Shown piece by piece: positions 1-6,759 of a stretch of 11,718 nt of DNA. The stretch covers positions 1-11,718 of the forward strand of contig QNBU01000012.1 of NCBI GenBank assembly GCA_003644215.1. The letters are read 5' to 3'. The notes beneath the pieces were generated by a model. It ran no database searches. It saw only the letters and a list, made by a program, of their open reading frames with translations, and had not been told where the DNA came from. The first letter of the stretch is position 1. Each line of letters starts with the position of its first letter. The stretch is from Planctomycetota bacterium. Lineage in GTDB: Bacteria > Planctomycetota > Phycisphaerae > Sedimentisphaerales > Anaerohalosphaeraceae. The translations under genes were made by a program, and so were the position numbers.

Positions 1-368
1 ACCGGTTTAATCCTGGCCGAAAGCGATTTACGAATCACCTTCAGCATCGCCACCGAACAACTGTCCTCGACGGCCAGTGTGGTAATGCCCTTGAGTTTAG
101 AAACAATCCTTTGTACTTCTTTTGCCGGCGGCCCCTTGCGTTCAACGATTCGACAGTTGACACATTCGCCCTGTGCCTGTTCGGTATAGCGGCTGTCCGT
201 TATCAGCACAACTTGCCGCGGCAGAACCAATGCCCAACTGTCATGCCCCGTAAAGCCGGTTAGATAGCGTACATTCTCAGGACCTATCACGAGCAGCCCA
301 TCAATCCTCAGGCGGCCAAACTGCCGACGCACCTGTTTGATATGGCTACGGAATTCATTCGTATTCAT
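1..368 (-). CDS. Xaa-Pro aminopeptidase-like protein (M24 family), N-terminal part
   Basis: Partial gene, running off the left edge of the window. The visible part of about 122 residues reads as the creatinase/prolidase N-terminal domain that precedes the M24 metallopeptidase domain. The telling motifs are PENVRYLTGFTGHDSW and, about ten residues later, LITDSRYTEQA, both typical of Xaa-Pro aminopeptidases and prolidases. These cytosolic enzymes remove residues next to proline; the metal-binding catalytic half lies outside the window. I place the start at ATG 368 because GGAG (381-378) sits 9 nt upstream. An in-frame ATG at 386 adds six residues but has no visible ribosome site. It is the last visible gene of the minus-strand operon, 27 nt (or 9 nt with the longer start) after the threonine synthase stop. 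Without the catalytic half, aminopeptidase P, prolidase and creatinase-like relatives cannot be separated. Confidence 0.88.
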   Translation of the reverse strand, partial: MNTNEFRSHIKQVRRQFGRLRIDGLLVIGPENVRYLTGFTGHDSWALVLPRQVVLITDSRYTEQAQGECVNCRIVERKGPPAKEVQRIVSKLKGITTLAVEDSCSVAMLKVIRKSLSARIKP

Positions 369-395
369 TCGCGGTTGCTCCGCCATAAACGGCTG

Positions 396-1745
396 CTATG
401 ATTTTATGAGGGCAATAATTTTTTGCAAATCATTATCCACCTGCACAGGCGGATTAGAAAATTCACGCGCGGCCTTACTGTGGTAGTTCACCGTCGCGTC
501 GGGATCTTTGAGCAGGTGGCCGGTCAAAACACACGCCACGCGGGCATCTTTATCAACCGTACCATCAGCCAGCAGGTGTTTAAGCCCGGCGATGGTGGCC
601 GCTGAGGCCGGTTCGCAGCCGAGGCCGCAGGCGCCGATCTGCGCCTTGGCATCGAGAATTTCCTCATCCGGCACATCCAGCACTACACCGTTACAAACAT
701 CCAAAGCCCGCAAACATTTTTTCAGGTTGACGGGTCTGGAAATTTCAATCGCCGAGGCAATCGTATCGGCGCGATAGTTCGCCGCATCCAGATTGGCGTA
801 ATAGCTGTCAATAATCTGTTGATCGACATCGCCGCCATTCCATCGCAATCCCTTATCATTGACCAGTTCGGTCAGCGTATTGGCGCCGGAGGCATTGATG
901 ACCGCCAGGCGGGGAACACGGTCGATAAGCCCGAGTTCTTTTAGTTCGGCAAAGGCCTTGCCAAAAGCGCTGCTGTTGCCAAGATTGCCGCCGGGGACGA
1001 TGATCCAGTCGGGTACTTCCCAGCCGAGGCCTTCGATGATCCGCAGCATAATGGTTTTTTGGCCTTCCAGCCGGAACGGGTTGAGCGAATTGACGAGGTA
1101 AATGTTCAGTTCGGTACAGACATCCTGTACCTGCCGCATACAGTCGTCAAAATCGCCGGCAACCTGAATCGTGTGTCCGCCATAGTCCATCGCCTGGCTG
1201 AGTTTGCCGAAAGCAATTTTTCCTTCACCGATAAAAACGGTTGCCTTGACACCGATGGAATGCGCATACAGGGCCATCGAGGCGGATGTATTGCCGGTTG
1301 AGGCGCACGCACTGGCGGCGGCGCCAACCATTTTGGCGTGGCTAAACGCAGCGGTCATGCCGTTATCCTTAAACGAACCGGACGGATTCATCCCCTCATA
1401 CTGCAGGAACAGACAATCCGGGTTCATACCCAGGTCGGCTGCCAATCCACAAGCGGACTGCAGGAGTGTCTGGCCTTCGCCGACCGAGACCTTGTGTTCG
1501 TCGTCACAGAAGTTCAGCAGTTCACGGAACCGCCACACGCCGGAAAAATCCAGTCGATTACTCCGGGTAGCCCAGCGGTTGGAAAAATCACTAAGTTTTT
1601 TGGGCAGTTCAATGCTGTCCCAGTTGTATTTGATATCCAGAAGATCGCCGCACGCCGGACACTTGAAGAATACCTGATGGCTGTCGAATTCACTGCCGCA
1701 TTGCGGGTTGATACACTTTTGGAATACCTGGTCTTTGTGGGCCAT
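396..1745 (-). CDS. thrC: Threonine synthase
   Basis: PLP enzyme of 449 residues that converts O-phosphohomoserine to threonine and phosphate, the last step of threonine biosynthesis in the cytosol. The N-terminus carries a zinc-ribbon-like four-cysteine set (C11, C16, C29, C32), seen in some bacterial and archaeal threonine synthases. The PLP lysine is K126 in NPSGSFKDNGM. CASTGNTSASMALYA (about 147-161) and the phosphate-binding loop PGGNLGN (251-257) are the other fold-type II signatures. A C-terminal ACT domain like that of threonine dehydratase is not evident. It starts 4 nt after the HAD gene stop, so translation is probably coupled; the ribosome site is weak (AAAGAAAGA inside the last HAD codons). 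Cysteate synthase and other fold-type II enzymes are alternatives, but the overall pattern fits threonine synthase well. Confidence 0.95.
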   Translation of the reverse strand: MAHKDQVFQKCINPQCGSEFDSHQVFFKCPACGDLLDIKYNWDSIELPKKLSDFSNRWATRSNRLDFSGVWRFRELLNFCDDEHKVSVGEGQTLLQSACGLAADLGMNPDCLFLQYEGMNPSGSFKDNGMTAAFSHAKMVGAAASACASTGNTSASMALYAHSIGVKATVFIGEGKIAFGKLSQAMDYGGHTIQVAGDFDDCMRQVQDVCTELNIYLVNSLNPFRLEGQKTIMLRIIEGLGWEVPDWIIVPGGNLGNSSAFGKAFAELKELGLIDRVPRLAVINASGANTLTELVNDKGLRWNGGDVDQQIIDSYYANLDAANYRADTIASAIEISRPVNLKKCLRALDVCNGVVLDVPDEEILDAKAQIGACGLGCEPASAATIAGLKHLLADGTVDKDARVACVLTGHLLKDPDATVNYHSKAAREFSNPPVQVDNDLQKIIALIKS

Positions 1746-1749
1746 TTTG

Positions 1750-2541
1750 TCATCTTTCTTTGCAGATGGGTTGTTCTTGTTGTTCCTGAGAGTACGGGAT
1801 TTCGCATATCCGCCGGATCAGGTCTGGGAGTTCAGCTATTGTTGTAACCTGTTGGGTGTCAACGGGGATTTTTGTATTTTCGTTGGTATAGGCCTTTTTC
1901 AAAACCGGCAGCATTCCCGCCGCCAGCGACCCCTCGACATCATTATCCACGCGGTCGCCGACATAAATCGTTTGCTCTTCGGCGATGTTCATTTTTCGGG
2001 CAATTTCCTGAAAAATCCGAACATCCGGCTTGCGATAATCAAAATCGTACGAATAGAATCGATCCGGCAGAAATTGCAACAGCCCCTCACGCTCTAAATG
2101 GCGTTCAAGGCAGTATTTGTGAACAAAGGTATTGGACAGCAGGCCGACTTTGAGTCCCATCTCACTAAGCTGTCGCAGAGCATTTGCCGTCCCCGGTTCG
2201 ACCTGACCCACTTCGGACAACCCCTGATACCATCGCCAGTTGAGTTCTTCCCACTGCGATTCGTTCAGATGAAAGTTCCGCTTGCGGCCGTAGGCCTTGA
2301 GCAGTTCCAGCGAATCGAAATCATTACCGGTGATCCAGGACCGCAACAAATGCCAGCGAATACCCCAGATGTGAACCAGCCGGTACATTCGAAATGAACC
2401 TACCGGCTGGGACAACTCCTTCAAATAGTTATAAGAGCGGTGCAAGGCCCCATCAAGAAGATCTGCCTTGTCCACCCTGCCAAAGTTCAGCAGGGTTTCG
2501 CCCAAGTCAAAAATAACCGCTTCGATCTGCCGTTTACTCAC
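1750..2541 (-). CDS. HAD-superfamily hydrolase (subfamily IA-like)
   Basis: A 263-residue haloacid-dehalogenase-type hydrolase, probably a small-molecule phosphatase. Motif I is FDLGETL with nucleophile D12; the usual second aspartate of DxD is glycine (G14), a variant also found in active HAD-IA enzymes such as YihX. Motif II is LLSNT (S136), motif III the lysine in YRKPD (K171), motif IV VGDRVDND (D196, D200). The segment between about 20 and 115 is helical-looking and fits a cap domain. The start is GTG at 2541; the TAAGG at the end of the preceding gene supplies both its stop codon and a ribosome site. It sits between the HMGL-type synthase and threonine synthase with about 4-nt gaps on both sides. 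The context suggests a role in metabolism or metabolite repair, but the substrate cannot be read from the sequence. Confidence 0.9.
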   Translation of the reverse strand: MSKRQIEAVIFDLGETLLNFGRVDKADLLDGALHRSYNYLKELSQPVGSFRMYRLVHIWGIRWHLLRSWITGNDFDSLELLKAYGRKRNFHLNESQWEELNWRWYQGLSEVGQVEPGTANALRQLSEMGLKVGLLSNTFVHKYCLERHLEREGLLQFLPDRFYSYDFDYRKPDVRIFQEIARKMNIAEEQTIYVGDRVDNDVEGSLAAGMLPVLKKAYTNENTKIPVDTQQVTTIAELPDLIRRICEIPYSQEQQEQPICKER

Positions 2542-2545
2542 GATG

Positions 2546-3871
2546 CTACCTTAGTTGAGGAAGCTTGCTCCCAAAGACCTCTTCGGACCAGGCGATCATT
2601 TCATCATCAGAGATCGCGGCGATACGGTCCGCTGCGTACTCGGTATCGATCTTTTCTTTGATCGTAATCACATGCGGATCGTGCTTTGGAATCTCAATGT
2701 CATAACGACCTTCGATCCAATGTTTGATGCCTGCGGCGCCGCTTTTGTCGGTAATCGCAACGCCAATCGGTCGCTTTAACAGCTTGTCTGTATCAAAACA
2801 ATTATAAATTTCTTCATTTTTGAGAAGTCCGTCGGCATGAATACCGGCACGAGTTACATTAAAGTCCTTACCGACCAGCGGATAGTTCGTCGGCAAGTTG
2901 AAGTTCAGTTCCCTGTTGGCAAATTTAGCCATCTCGGTAATCGCTTCATACTTGATTTTCGGATTCGTCCCGCACAGTTGGGCATGCTCAATAATCAGCG
3001 CCTCAAGCGGCGGGTTACCGGTTCGCTCGCCAACGCCAAAGATCGAACAGTTCGCCGCACAGCAGCCGTACTGCCAGCCCGCGGCAGCACAGACCTCTAC
3101 CTTGTGGAAGTCGTTATGGCCGTGCCATTCGATCCATTCGGCAGGAACACCGATTTTTCGGAGGCCGGCAATCAGTTTCGGAACCGACCGCGGCAAGGTG
3201 GCGTTCGGATACGGAACCGCAAAGCCCAGTGTGTCGCAGAGACGCATCTTAACCGGGCTGTTATACTGCTGGGACAACTTCAAAAGCTCATTGGCAAACG
3301 GAAGCACAAAACCATCATAATCGGCCCGCGTTACATCCTCAAAATGGCATCGGGGGATAATCCCGCTGTCCAAGGCGGTTTTTACAACATTCAGGTAGGC
3401 CTCCATTGCCTGGGCGCGGGTTTTTTTGAGTTTCAAGAAAATATGGTAATCGCTGGCACTGGTTAAAATACCGGTTTCCTTCAGTTCCAGTCGCGTTACG
3501 AACTTAAAATCAGCCGCAACCGCACGAATCCAACCGGTGATCTCCGGAAAATCGTATCCGCGTTCCTTACATAGCTCGACGGCCTTACGGTCTCTGTCTG
3601 AGTAAAGGAAAAATTCGCTCTGACGGATCAAGTCCGTCCCACCGTTGATTTCGTGAAAAAAATCAAAGATACGAAGAATCTGCTCCGGCATATAGGGCGG
3701 GCGGGATTGCTGGCCATCACGGAATGTGGTGTCGGTAATCCACACCTTTTCCGGAATTTCCATCACAGCCGCCTGTTCCTCAAAAGTCACTTTCGGGAAC
3801 TCCGTATAGGGGAAAATGTCCCTGTATAAATTAGGCCGTTCGACATCCTGCAGTTGTATCTCTCTGTCCAT
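2546..3871 (-). CDS. 2-isopropylmalate/homocitrate/Re-citrate synthase family enzyme
   Basis: A 441-residue Claisen-condensation enzyme of the HMGL-like TIM-barrel family, which joins acetyl-CoA to a 2-oxoacid. Catalytic and metal residues are visible: TDTTFRDGQQ (R51, D52), HGHND (H250, H252) and GVGERTGN (279-286). After the barrel comes a short subdomain with RAGIHADGLL and AITDKSGAAGI. The protein then ends; the C-terminal leucine-binding dimer domain of classical LeuA (usually over 500 residues) is missing, so leucine feedback is unlikely. The long N-terminal lead (1-40) and the segment with RPPYMP and RQSEFFLYS recall the clade holding the Re-citrate synthase of Clostridium kluyveri. 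That resemblance is from memory. Citramalate, homocitrate or isopropylmalate synthase remain possible. It is the first gene of the operon, with GGAG 5 nt before the ATG and a promoter at 3928-3955. Confidence 0.9.
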   Translation of the reverse strand: MDREIQLQDVERPNLYRDIFPYTEFPKVTFEEQAAVMEIPEKVWITDTTFRDGQQSRPPYMPEQILRIFDFFHEINGGTDLIRQSEFFLYSDRDRKAVELCKERGYDFPEITGWIRAVAADFKFVTRLELKETGILTSASDYHIFLKLKKTRAQAMEAYLNVVKTALDSGIIPRCHFEDVTRADYDGFVLPFANELLKLSQQYNSPVKMRLCDTLGFAVPYPNATLPRSVPKLIAGLRKIGVPAEWIEWHGHNDFHKVEVCAAAGWQYGCCAANCSIFGVGERTGNPPLEALIIEHAQLCGTNPKIKYEAITEMAKFANRELNFNLPTNYPLVGKDFNVTRAGIHADGLLKNEEIYNCFDTDKLLKRPIGVAITDKSGAAGIKHWIEGRYDIEIPKHDPHVITIKEKIDTEYAADRIAAISDDEMIAWSEEVFGSKLPQLR

Positions 3872-3927
3872 TAGATCTCCAATAAAAATTAACTTTGCCT
3901 TAAAGCTACCCCACTGTCCGAACCCCC

Positions 3928-3955
3928 ATCATACTATCATCCAATCATTTTGCAA
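3928..3955 (-). promoter_or_regulatory. Sigma70-like promoter of the synthase-HAD-thrC operon
   Basis: Reading the minus strand, TTGCAA (3955-3950, 4 of 6 to consensus) and TATGAT (3933-3928, 5 of 6) are separated by 16 nt. The predicted transcript would start near 3920, giving a leader of about 50 nt before the ATG at 3871. No attenuator-like structure is evident in this leader. Confidence 0.55.
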
Positions 3956-4139
3956 GATTTTAATTGTGCCGTCGTTTCAGCGTACGGCGGAATCTGTTCT
4001 CGGATGCCTTTATCGCCCCGGATACTTGCACAACAAAGCTCTTTTATCGGACGAATCACGGCTGTGATACCTGTTTTTTGCGCAAAATTCGCTCCTTTTG
4101 CCTCTATTTGGTTATTTTACAGCGGCCCTGAACCGATGC

Positions 4140-4167
4140 AAAAAAGGCCGAAAACAGGAAGCGGCCT
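4140..4167 (-). terminator. Intrinsic-terminator-like hairpin pointing away from the regulator
   Basis: On the minus strand AGGCCG and CGGCCT form a 6-bp GC-rich stem around an 11-nt loop, followed by a run of six T. On the plus strand no T-run follows, so the polarity is minus. There is no minus-strand gene upstream of it. It may block antisense transcripts coming from the regulator gene. Confidence 0.45.
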
Positions 4168-4232
4168 CGAAAGATATTGAACGATGAATAGTTGAAAGTG
4201 TCGGCCCTGTGCCGTTTTGGAGTCCTAATAAA

Positions 4233-4805
4233 ATGCGAAAAAAAGAGGTTTTAACAACCGGACAGGTCGCTCAGCTTTGCAATGTCGCCCCCCGCACAGT
4301 TACAAAATGGTTCGATTCCGGACGGCTTGGCGGGTATCGAATTCCGGGTTCTAAAGATCGCCGCATCCCACAGACCGAACTGATCCGCTTTATGAAAGCC
4401 CACGACATCCCGACAGGCGAGTTGGAAAAGGGCAAACTTCGCATCCTGATTATTGACAGCCGGACCGAATACGCCCGGCGATTTTCCGACCAACTCCGAA
4501 CCCAAGGCAGTTTTGAGATTCAATGCGCCCACAACAGCTTTGATGCGGGCCTGATGGCCCTGAAGTTTTCTCCCAATATCATCCTGATCGATCTGATGAG
4601 CCGCGAGATCGACTCCGGCAGCTTATGCGGCCATGTCCGCGGTTGCGAAGACCTCGCCGACTGCACACTGATCGCTCTGGCCGGCGGTCTCGGCCCCAAA
4701 GAAACCGCCGCCCTGCAAAGCCAGGGATTTGACACCGTAGTAACAGAGCCGGAAAATATGAATGCGATCCTAAGCTGCATCCAGCAAAGCTGCAATATCC
4801 TGTAG
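4233..4805 (+). CDS. HTH DNA-binding protein with degenerate receiver domain
   Basis: A 190-residue predicted cytosolic transcription regulator. Residues 5-60 form an excisionase/MerR-type winged helix-turn-helix: TTGQVAQLCNVAPRTVTKWF, then the wing GYRIPGSKDRRIP. A short linker leads to a CheY-like receiver fold (about 69-188) starting RILIID. The phospho-acceptor aspartate seems present (D120 in ILIDLM), but the acidic pocket is reduced to D75-S76, the conserved Thr/Ser position reads A150 (IALAGG) and the conserved lysine reads E172 (VTEPEN). Phosphorylation-driven switching is therefore doubtful; it may be a pseudo-receiver. I chose ATG 4233, with GGAG (4219-4222) 10 nt upstream; an in-frame GTG at 4209 would add eight residues of no recognised role. 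Similar HTH-receiver fusions are, to my memory, common in Planctomycetota. Target genes are unknown; the divergent operon is an obvious candidate. Confidence 0.88.
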   Translation: MRKKEVLTTGQVAQLCNVAPRTVTKWFDSGRLGGYRIPGSKDRRIPQTELIRFMKAHDIPTGELEKGKLRILIIDSRTEYARRFSDQLRTQGSFEIQCAHNSFDAGLMALKFSPNIILIDLMSREIDSGSLCGHVRGCEDLADCTLIALAGGLGPKETAALQSQGFDTVVTEPENMNAILSCIQQSCNIL

Positions 4806-4809
4806 AAAA

Positions 4810-4835
4810 CCGCTAAAATGCCCTGTATTTTGCGG
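4810..4835. terminator. Possible terminator hairpin after the HTH regulator
   Basis: CCGC plus AAAAT pairs with ATTTT plus GCGG, with one bulged T and a 7-nt loop, 5 nt past the stop codon. The T-run after it is poor on the plus strand and short (four T) on the minus strand, so efficiency is uncertain. It separates the regulator from the toxin-antitoxin promoter. Confidence 0.4.
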
Positions 4836-4837
4836 CC

Positions 4838-4867
4838 TTGACTTTCTTGGTGTTCTTTTGCTACAAT
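4838..4867 (+). promoter_or_regulatory. Promoter of the toxin-antitoxin operon, likely leaderless
   Basis: TTGACT (4838-4843) and TACAAT (4862-4867), each 5 of 6 to consensus, are separated by 18 nt. Normal spacing from the -10 box puts the transcript start at about 4874, which is the A of the antitoxin ATG. The half-sites TACA and TGTA with a 5-nt spacer (4862-4874) overlap the -10 box and could be a weak operator for autorepression. Confidence 0.65.
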
Positions 4868-4873
4868 GGGTGT

Positions 4874-5059
4874 ATGACAAATAAAGAAACCGCCATTAAA
4901 GTTATTCAGGACATGCCGGATTCGGTATCATGGGAGGATATCGAGGAGCATATTCGCTTTCTTGCCGCGATTGACAAGGGGCTGGAAGACATCAAGACCG
5001 GCCGGGTCGTTCCCCATGAAGATGTTAAGACGAGCTTGGGGAATTGGCTTTACGAATAA
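4874..5059 (+). CDS. Putative antitoxin of a ParE/RelE-type module
   Basis: Small acidic protein of 61 residues, MTNKETAIKVIQDMPDSVSW at its start, with further acidic helical segments (EDIEEHIRFLAAIDKGLEDI) and a C-terminal HEDVKTSLGNWL. The pattern resembles small uncharacterised antitoxins that precede ParE/RelE toxins: an N-terminal dimerising or DNA-binding part and a C-terminal tail that wraps the toxin. I recognise the type rather than a named family. The start is ATG 4874; an upstream TTG at 4838 would add 12 residues but lies in the -35 box, so it is rejected. No Shine-Dalgarno site precedes the ATG, which fits a leaderless mRNA. The gene overlaps the toxin start by 16 nt, implying coupled expression. 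Function rests mainly on its partner. Confidence 0.8.
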   Translation: MTNKETAIKVIQDMPDSVSWEDIEEHIRFLAAIDKGLEDIKTGRVVPHEDVKTSLGNWLYE

Positions 5060-5340
5060 TCTGGACCGAATCAGCAAGCCAGGACCTTAAGGATATCGTC
5101 CTGTTTATCGCACAGGACAATAAGAATGCAGCAGTCAATCTGGCCCGAAAAGTTTTTGAGCATATCGAAAAAGCGGCTCAAATGCCTCAATCAAATCGAA
5201 TGGTTCCCGAAAAAGATGATGAATCGATTCGTGAAGCAATCTTAAAACCCTACCGAATTATTTATCAAGTTGATCCTGTTCGAGAGATAATTACTGTTTT
5301 GAGAATATGGCACGGTTTTCGGGGAAGCCCGCAGTTCTAA
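5044..5340 (+). CDS. ParE/RelE-family toxin
   Basis: A 98-residue protein matching the ParE/RelE fold. The start, RIIWTESASQDLKDIVLFIA, is the typical first strand and helices. The C-terminal strands read ILKPYRIIYQVDP then EIITVLRIWHGFR, the usual end of ParE toxins. ParE members poison DNA gyrase and RelE members cut ribosome-bound mRNA; sequence alone does not settle which applies, though the ParE pattern is closer. The start is TTG at 5044, since the first ATG would remove the N-terminal half. It overlaps the antitoxin by 16 nt, with GGGGA almost touching the TTG, so translation probably depends on ribosomes finishing the antitoxin. Length is normal and no damage is visible, so the module looks intact. 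Confidence 0.9.
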   Translation: MALRIIWTESASQDLKDIVLFIAQDNKNAAVNLARKVFEHIEKAAQMPQSNRMVPEKDDESIREAILKPYRIIYQVDPVREIITVLRIWHGFRGSPQF

Positions 5341-5562
5341 GGCCATATCACCCTGATCCACAGAAAGCCGCGCGGGCATGGCCCACCCTACGAATTTTGC
5401 CCACTCCACCCGGCTGGTGTAGTTGGGAACGCGGGCGTCTCGCCCGCAATGAAAAGTGCGACCTCTGAGCAAAACACGGCCAAGCACAGCTTGACCGTGC
5501 CACCCGTTGGGGATATAATACTACTTCAGCACCCGTTGTCAGTCGGGTAGCCCACGTGGAGT
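5341..5562. repeat. Gene-free patch with several GC-rich inverted repeats
   Basis: Convergent intergenic region between the toxin and dprA. It contains at least three palindromic units: GGGC-ATG-GCCC (5374-5384), GCGGGCG-TCT-CGCCCGC (5431-5447), and an imperfect 10-bp hairpin (5475-5499) built from CACGG/CCGTG and CAAGC/GCTTG around loop ACA with one C/A mismatch. The units are joined by non-coding sequence with no gene-like frame. They resemble pieces of short dispersed repeats I recall from intergenic DNA of other bacteria, but copy number cannot be tested in one window. Confidence 0.5.
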
Positions 5563-6723
5563 TTAACCGCTTCGGCGTTTGACGAGCATATTGCCCGGCA
5601 GTTGCTTGACCAAGCCCTTGAGTTGCAGACTAATCGTCGCTGAATGGACTTTGGCCGCCGAAAGCCGTGTCAATTCTATCAACTCCTCGACATGCACCGG
5701 CTCGGAGTTTAGCTGCCCTAAAATCGCCTCCTCTTCTTTCGTCAGATTCAGCCGGGACAGGTCGAACAGCGTCCCCTGGGCATTCTGCTCAGCTTCGGTC
5801 GCGGCGGCGTCCGCATGTGTTTTCAGGCCGTCGCCGACATAGCCCAGCGCGTCCATAATCTCATCAATGCCGTCAATCAAACGAGCGCCCTGCTTGAGCA
5901 GTTTATGACAGCCAGCACTGCACGGAGAATCAATCCGACCGGGAACCGCCATCACCTCACGGTTGTTATCCATCGCCGCCTGTGCGGAGATCAGCGCCCC
6001 ACTCCGATAAGTTGCCTCAACGACCAGCACCCCCATCGACAATCCAGCGATAATTCGATTGCGGGCAGGGAAATTTTCCGACAGCGGTTCATATGCCAGC
6101 GGCAATTCGCTGATGACGGCACCGTTTTCGGCGATCTGGGCAAATAGCTTCTCGTTCTCCGGCGGAAAGATATTCGACAAGCCGCACCCTTGCACGGCGA
6201 TAGTTCGTCCTTTGGCGGCCAACGCCCCGCAGTGGGCGGCGGTATCAATTCCGCGAGCCAAACCGCTGACAATCGTAAACCCCGCCGAAGCGAGCAAATG
6301 AGAAAAACGATTGGCCTGTTCGGTCCCGTAGTGGCTGCACCGGCGGCAGCCGACAATCGCCATCGCCAGATTGTCCGCACGGGTCAGGGTTCCCCTGATA
6401 TACAGCACCGGCGGCGGGTCGTAAATCGCCCTCAACGCCGGCGGATACCGCTCGTCCTGTAAATGAATCATCCAAACACCAAGTTTGTCCGCCAAAGAAA
6501 TCTCACCGTCAGCATCGAACGCATCACGGGTTCGGGCAATGCTCTCGGCGGTTTTGTTGCCGATGCCCTCGATTTTTGTCAGTTCAAACACCGAAGCGGT
6601 AAAAATGCGTTCGACGCCGCCAAAATAGTCCAGCAATCGCTTGAAAAGCGTCGGCCCAATCCCATCAGCCCGGATGAGTTTGAGCCATAATTCAATCTGT
6701 GGGCTGTGCTGTTGGGTTGCCAT
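5563..6723 (-). CDS. dprA: DNA-processing protein DprA
   Basis: A 386-residue DprA/Smf protein, which binds incoming single-stranded DNA in natural transformation and loads RecA; it is widespread even in bacteria not known to be competent. Residues 10-65 form a helix-hairpin-helix region (DGIGPTLFKRL, EGIGNKTAESI). The Rossmann-like core (about 85-290) shows AIVGCRR, SGLARGIDTAAHCGAL (153-168), the FPARNRIIAGLSMGVLVVEA block (218-237) and AVPGRIDSPCSAGCHKLL. After an alanine-rich linker (300-316) a C-terminal winged-helix segment (about 326-385) completes the three-domain layout. AAGGAG about 4 nt before the ATG supports the start. It is a single gene on the minus strand, convergent with the toxin-antitoxin pair. 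No other competence gene is in the window. Confidence 0.96.
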   Translation of the reverse strand: MATQQHSPQIELWLKLIRADGIGPTLFKRLLDYFGGVERIFTASVFELTKIEGIGNKTAESIARTRDAFDADGEISLADKLGVWMIHLQDERYPPALRAIYDPPPVLYIRGTLTRADNLAMAIVGCRRCSHYGTEQANRFSHLLASAGFTIVSGLARGIDTAAHCGALAAKGRTIAVQGCGLSNIFPPENEKLFAQIAENGAVISELPLAYEPLSENFPARNRIIAGLSMGVLVVEATYRSGALISAQAAMDNNREVMAVPGRIDSPCSAGCHKLLKQGARLIDGIDEIMDALGYVGDGLKTHADAAATEAEQNAQGTLFDLSRLNLTKEEEAILGQLNSEPVHVEELIELTRLSAAKVHSATISLQLKGLVKQLPGNMLVKRRSG

Positions 6724-6759
6724 AAAACTCCTTATTATTCAAACCAACCGATGGCCGCT

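Larger units (their letters stand above)
3872..4208. other. Divergent intergenic region (337 nt)
   Basis: Gene-free stretch between the divergently transcribed synthase operon and the HTH regulator. It holds the minus-strand promoter at 3928-3955, a minus-strand terminator-like hairpin at 4140-4167, a small perfect hairpin (ATCAC, GGCT, GTGAT) near 4056-4069, and one of two CGG-N7-CCG boxes at 4123-4135 (the other is at 4202-4214, at the regulator start). A convincing plus-strand promoter for the regulator was not found. No reading frame here looks like a real protein. Confidence 0.7.

Noticed and set aside
1204..1847. Overlapping plus-strand open frames opposite thrC
   Set aside because: Mirror frames of thrC and the HAD gene with no recognisable protein features.
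2837..3466. 209-codon open frame on the plus strand
   Set aside because: Lies wholly antisense to the synthase gene with its conserved catalytic motifs; its product has no recognisable domain and no ribosome site.
4838..4873. TTG start adding 12 residues to the antitoxin
   Set aside because: The codon is part of the -35 box and the extra residues (hydrophobic, Cys-rich) do not fit an antitoxin.
5242..5487. 81-codon minus-strand frame running from the repeat patch into the toxin gene
   Set aside because: Its sequence is a translation of palindromic repeats and of the toxin antisense strand; no gene signals.
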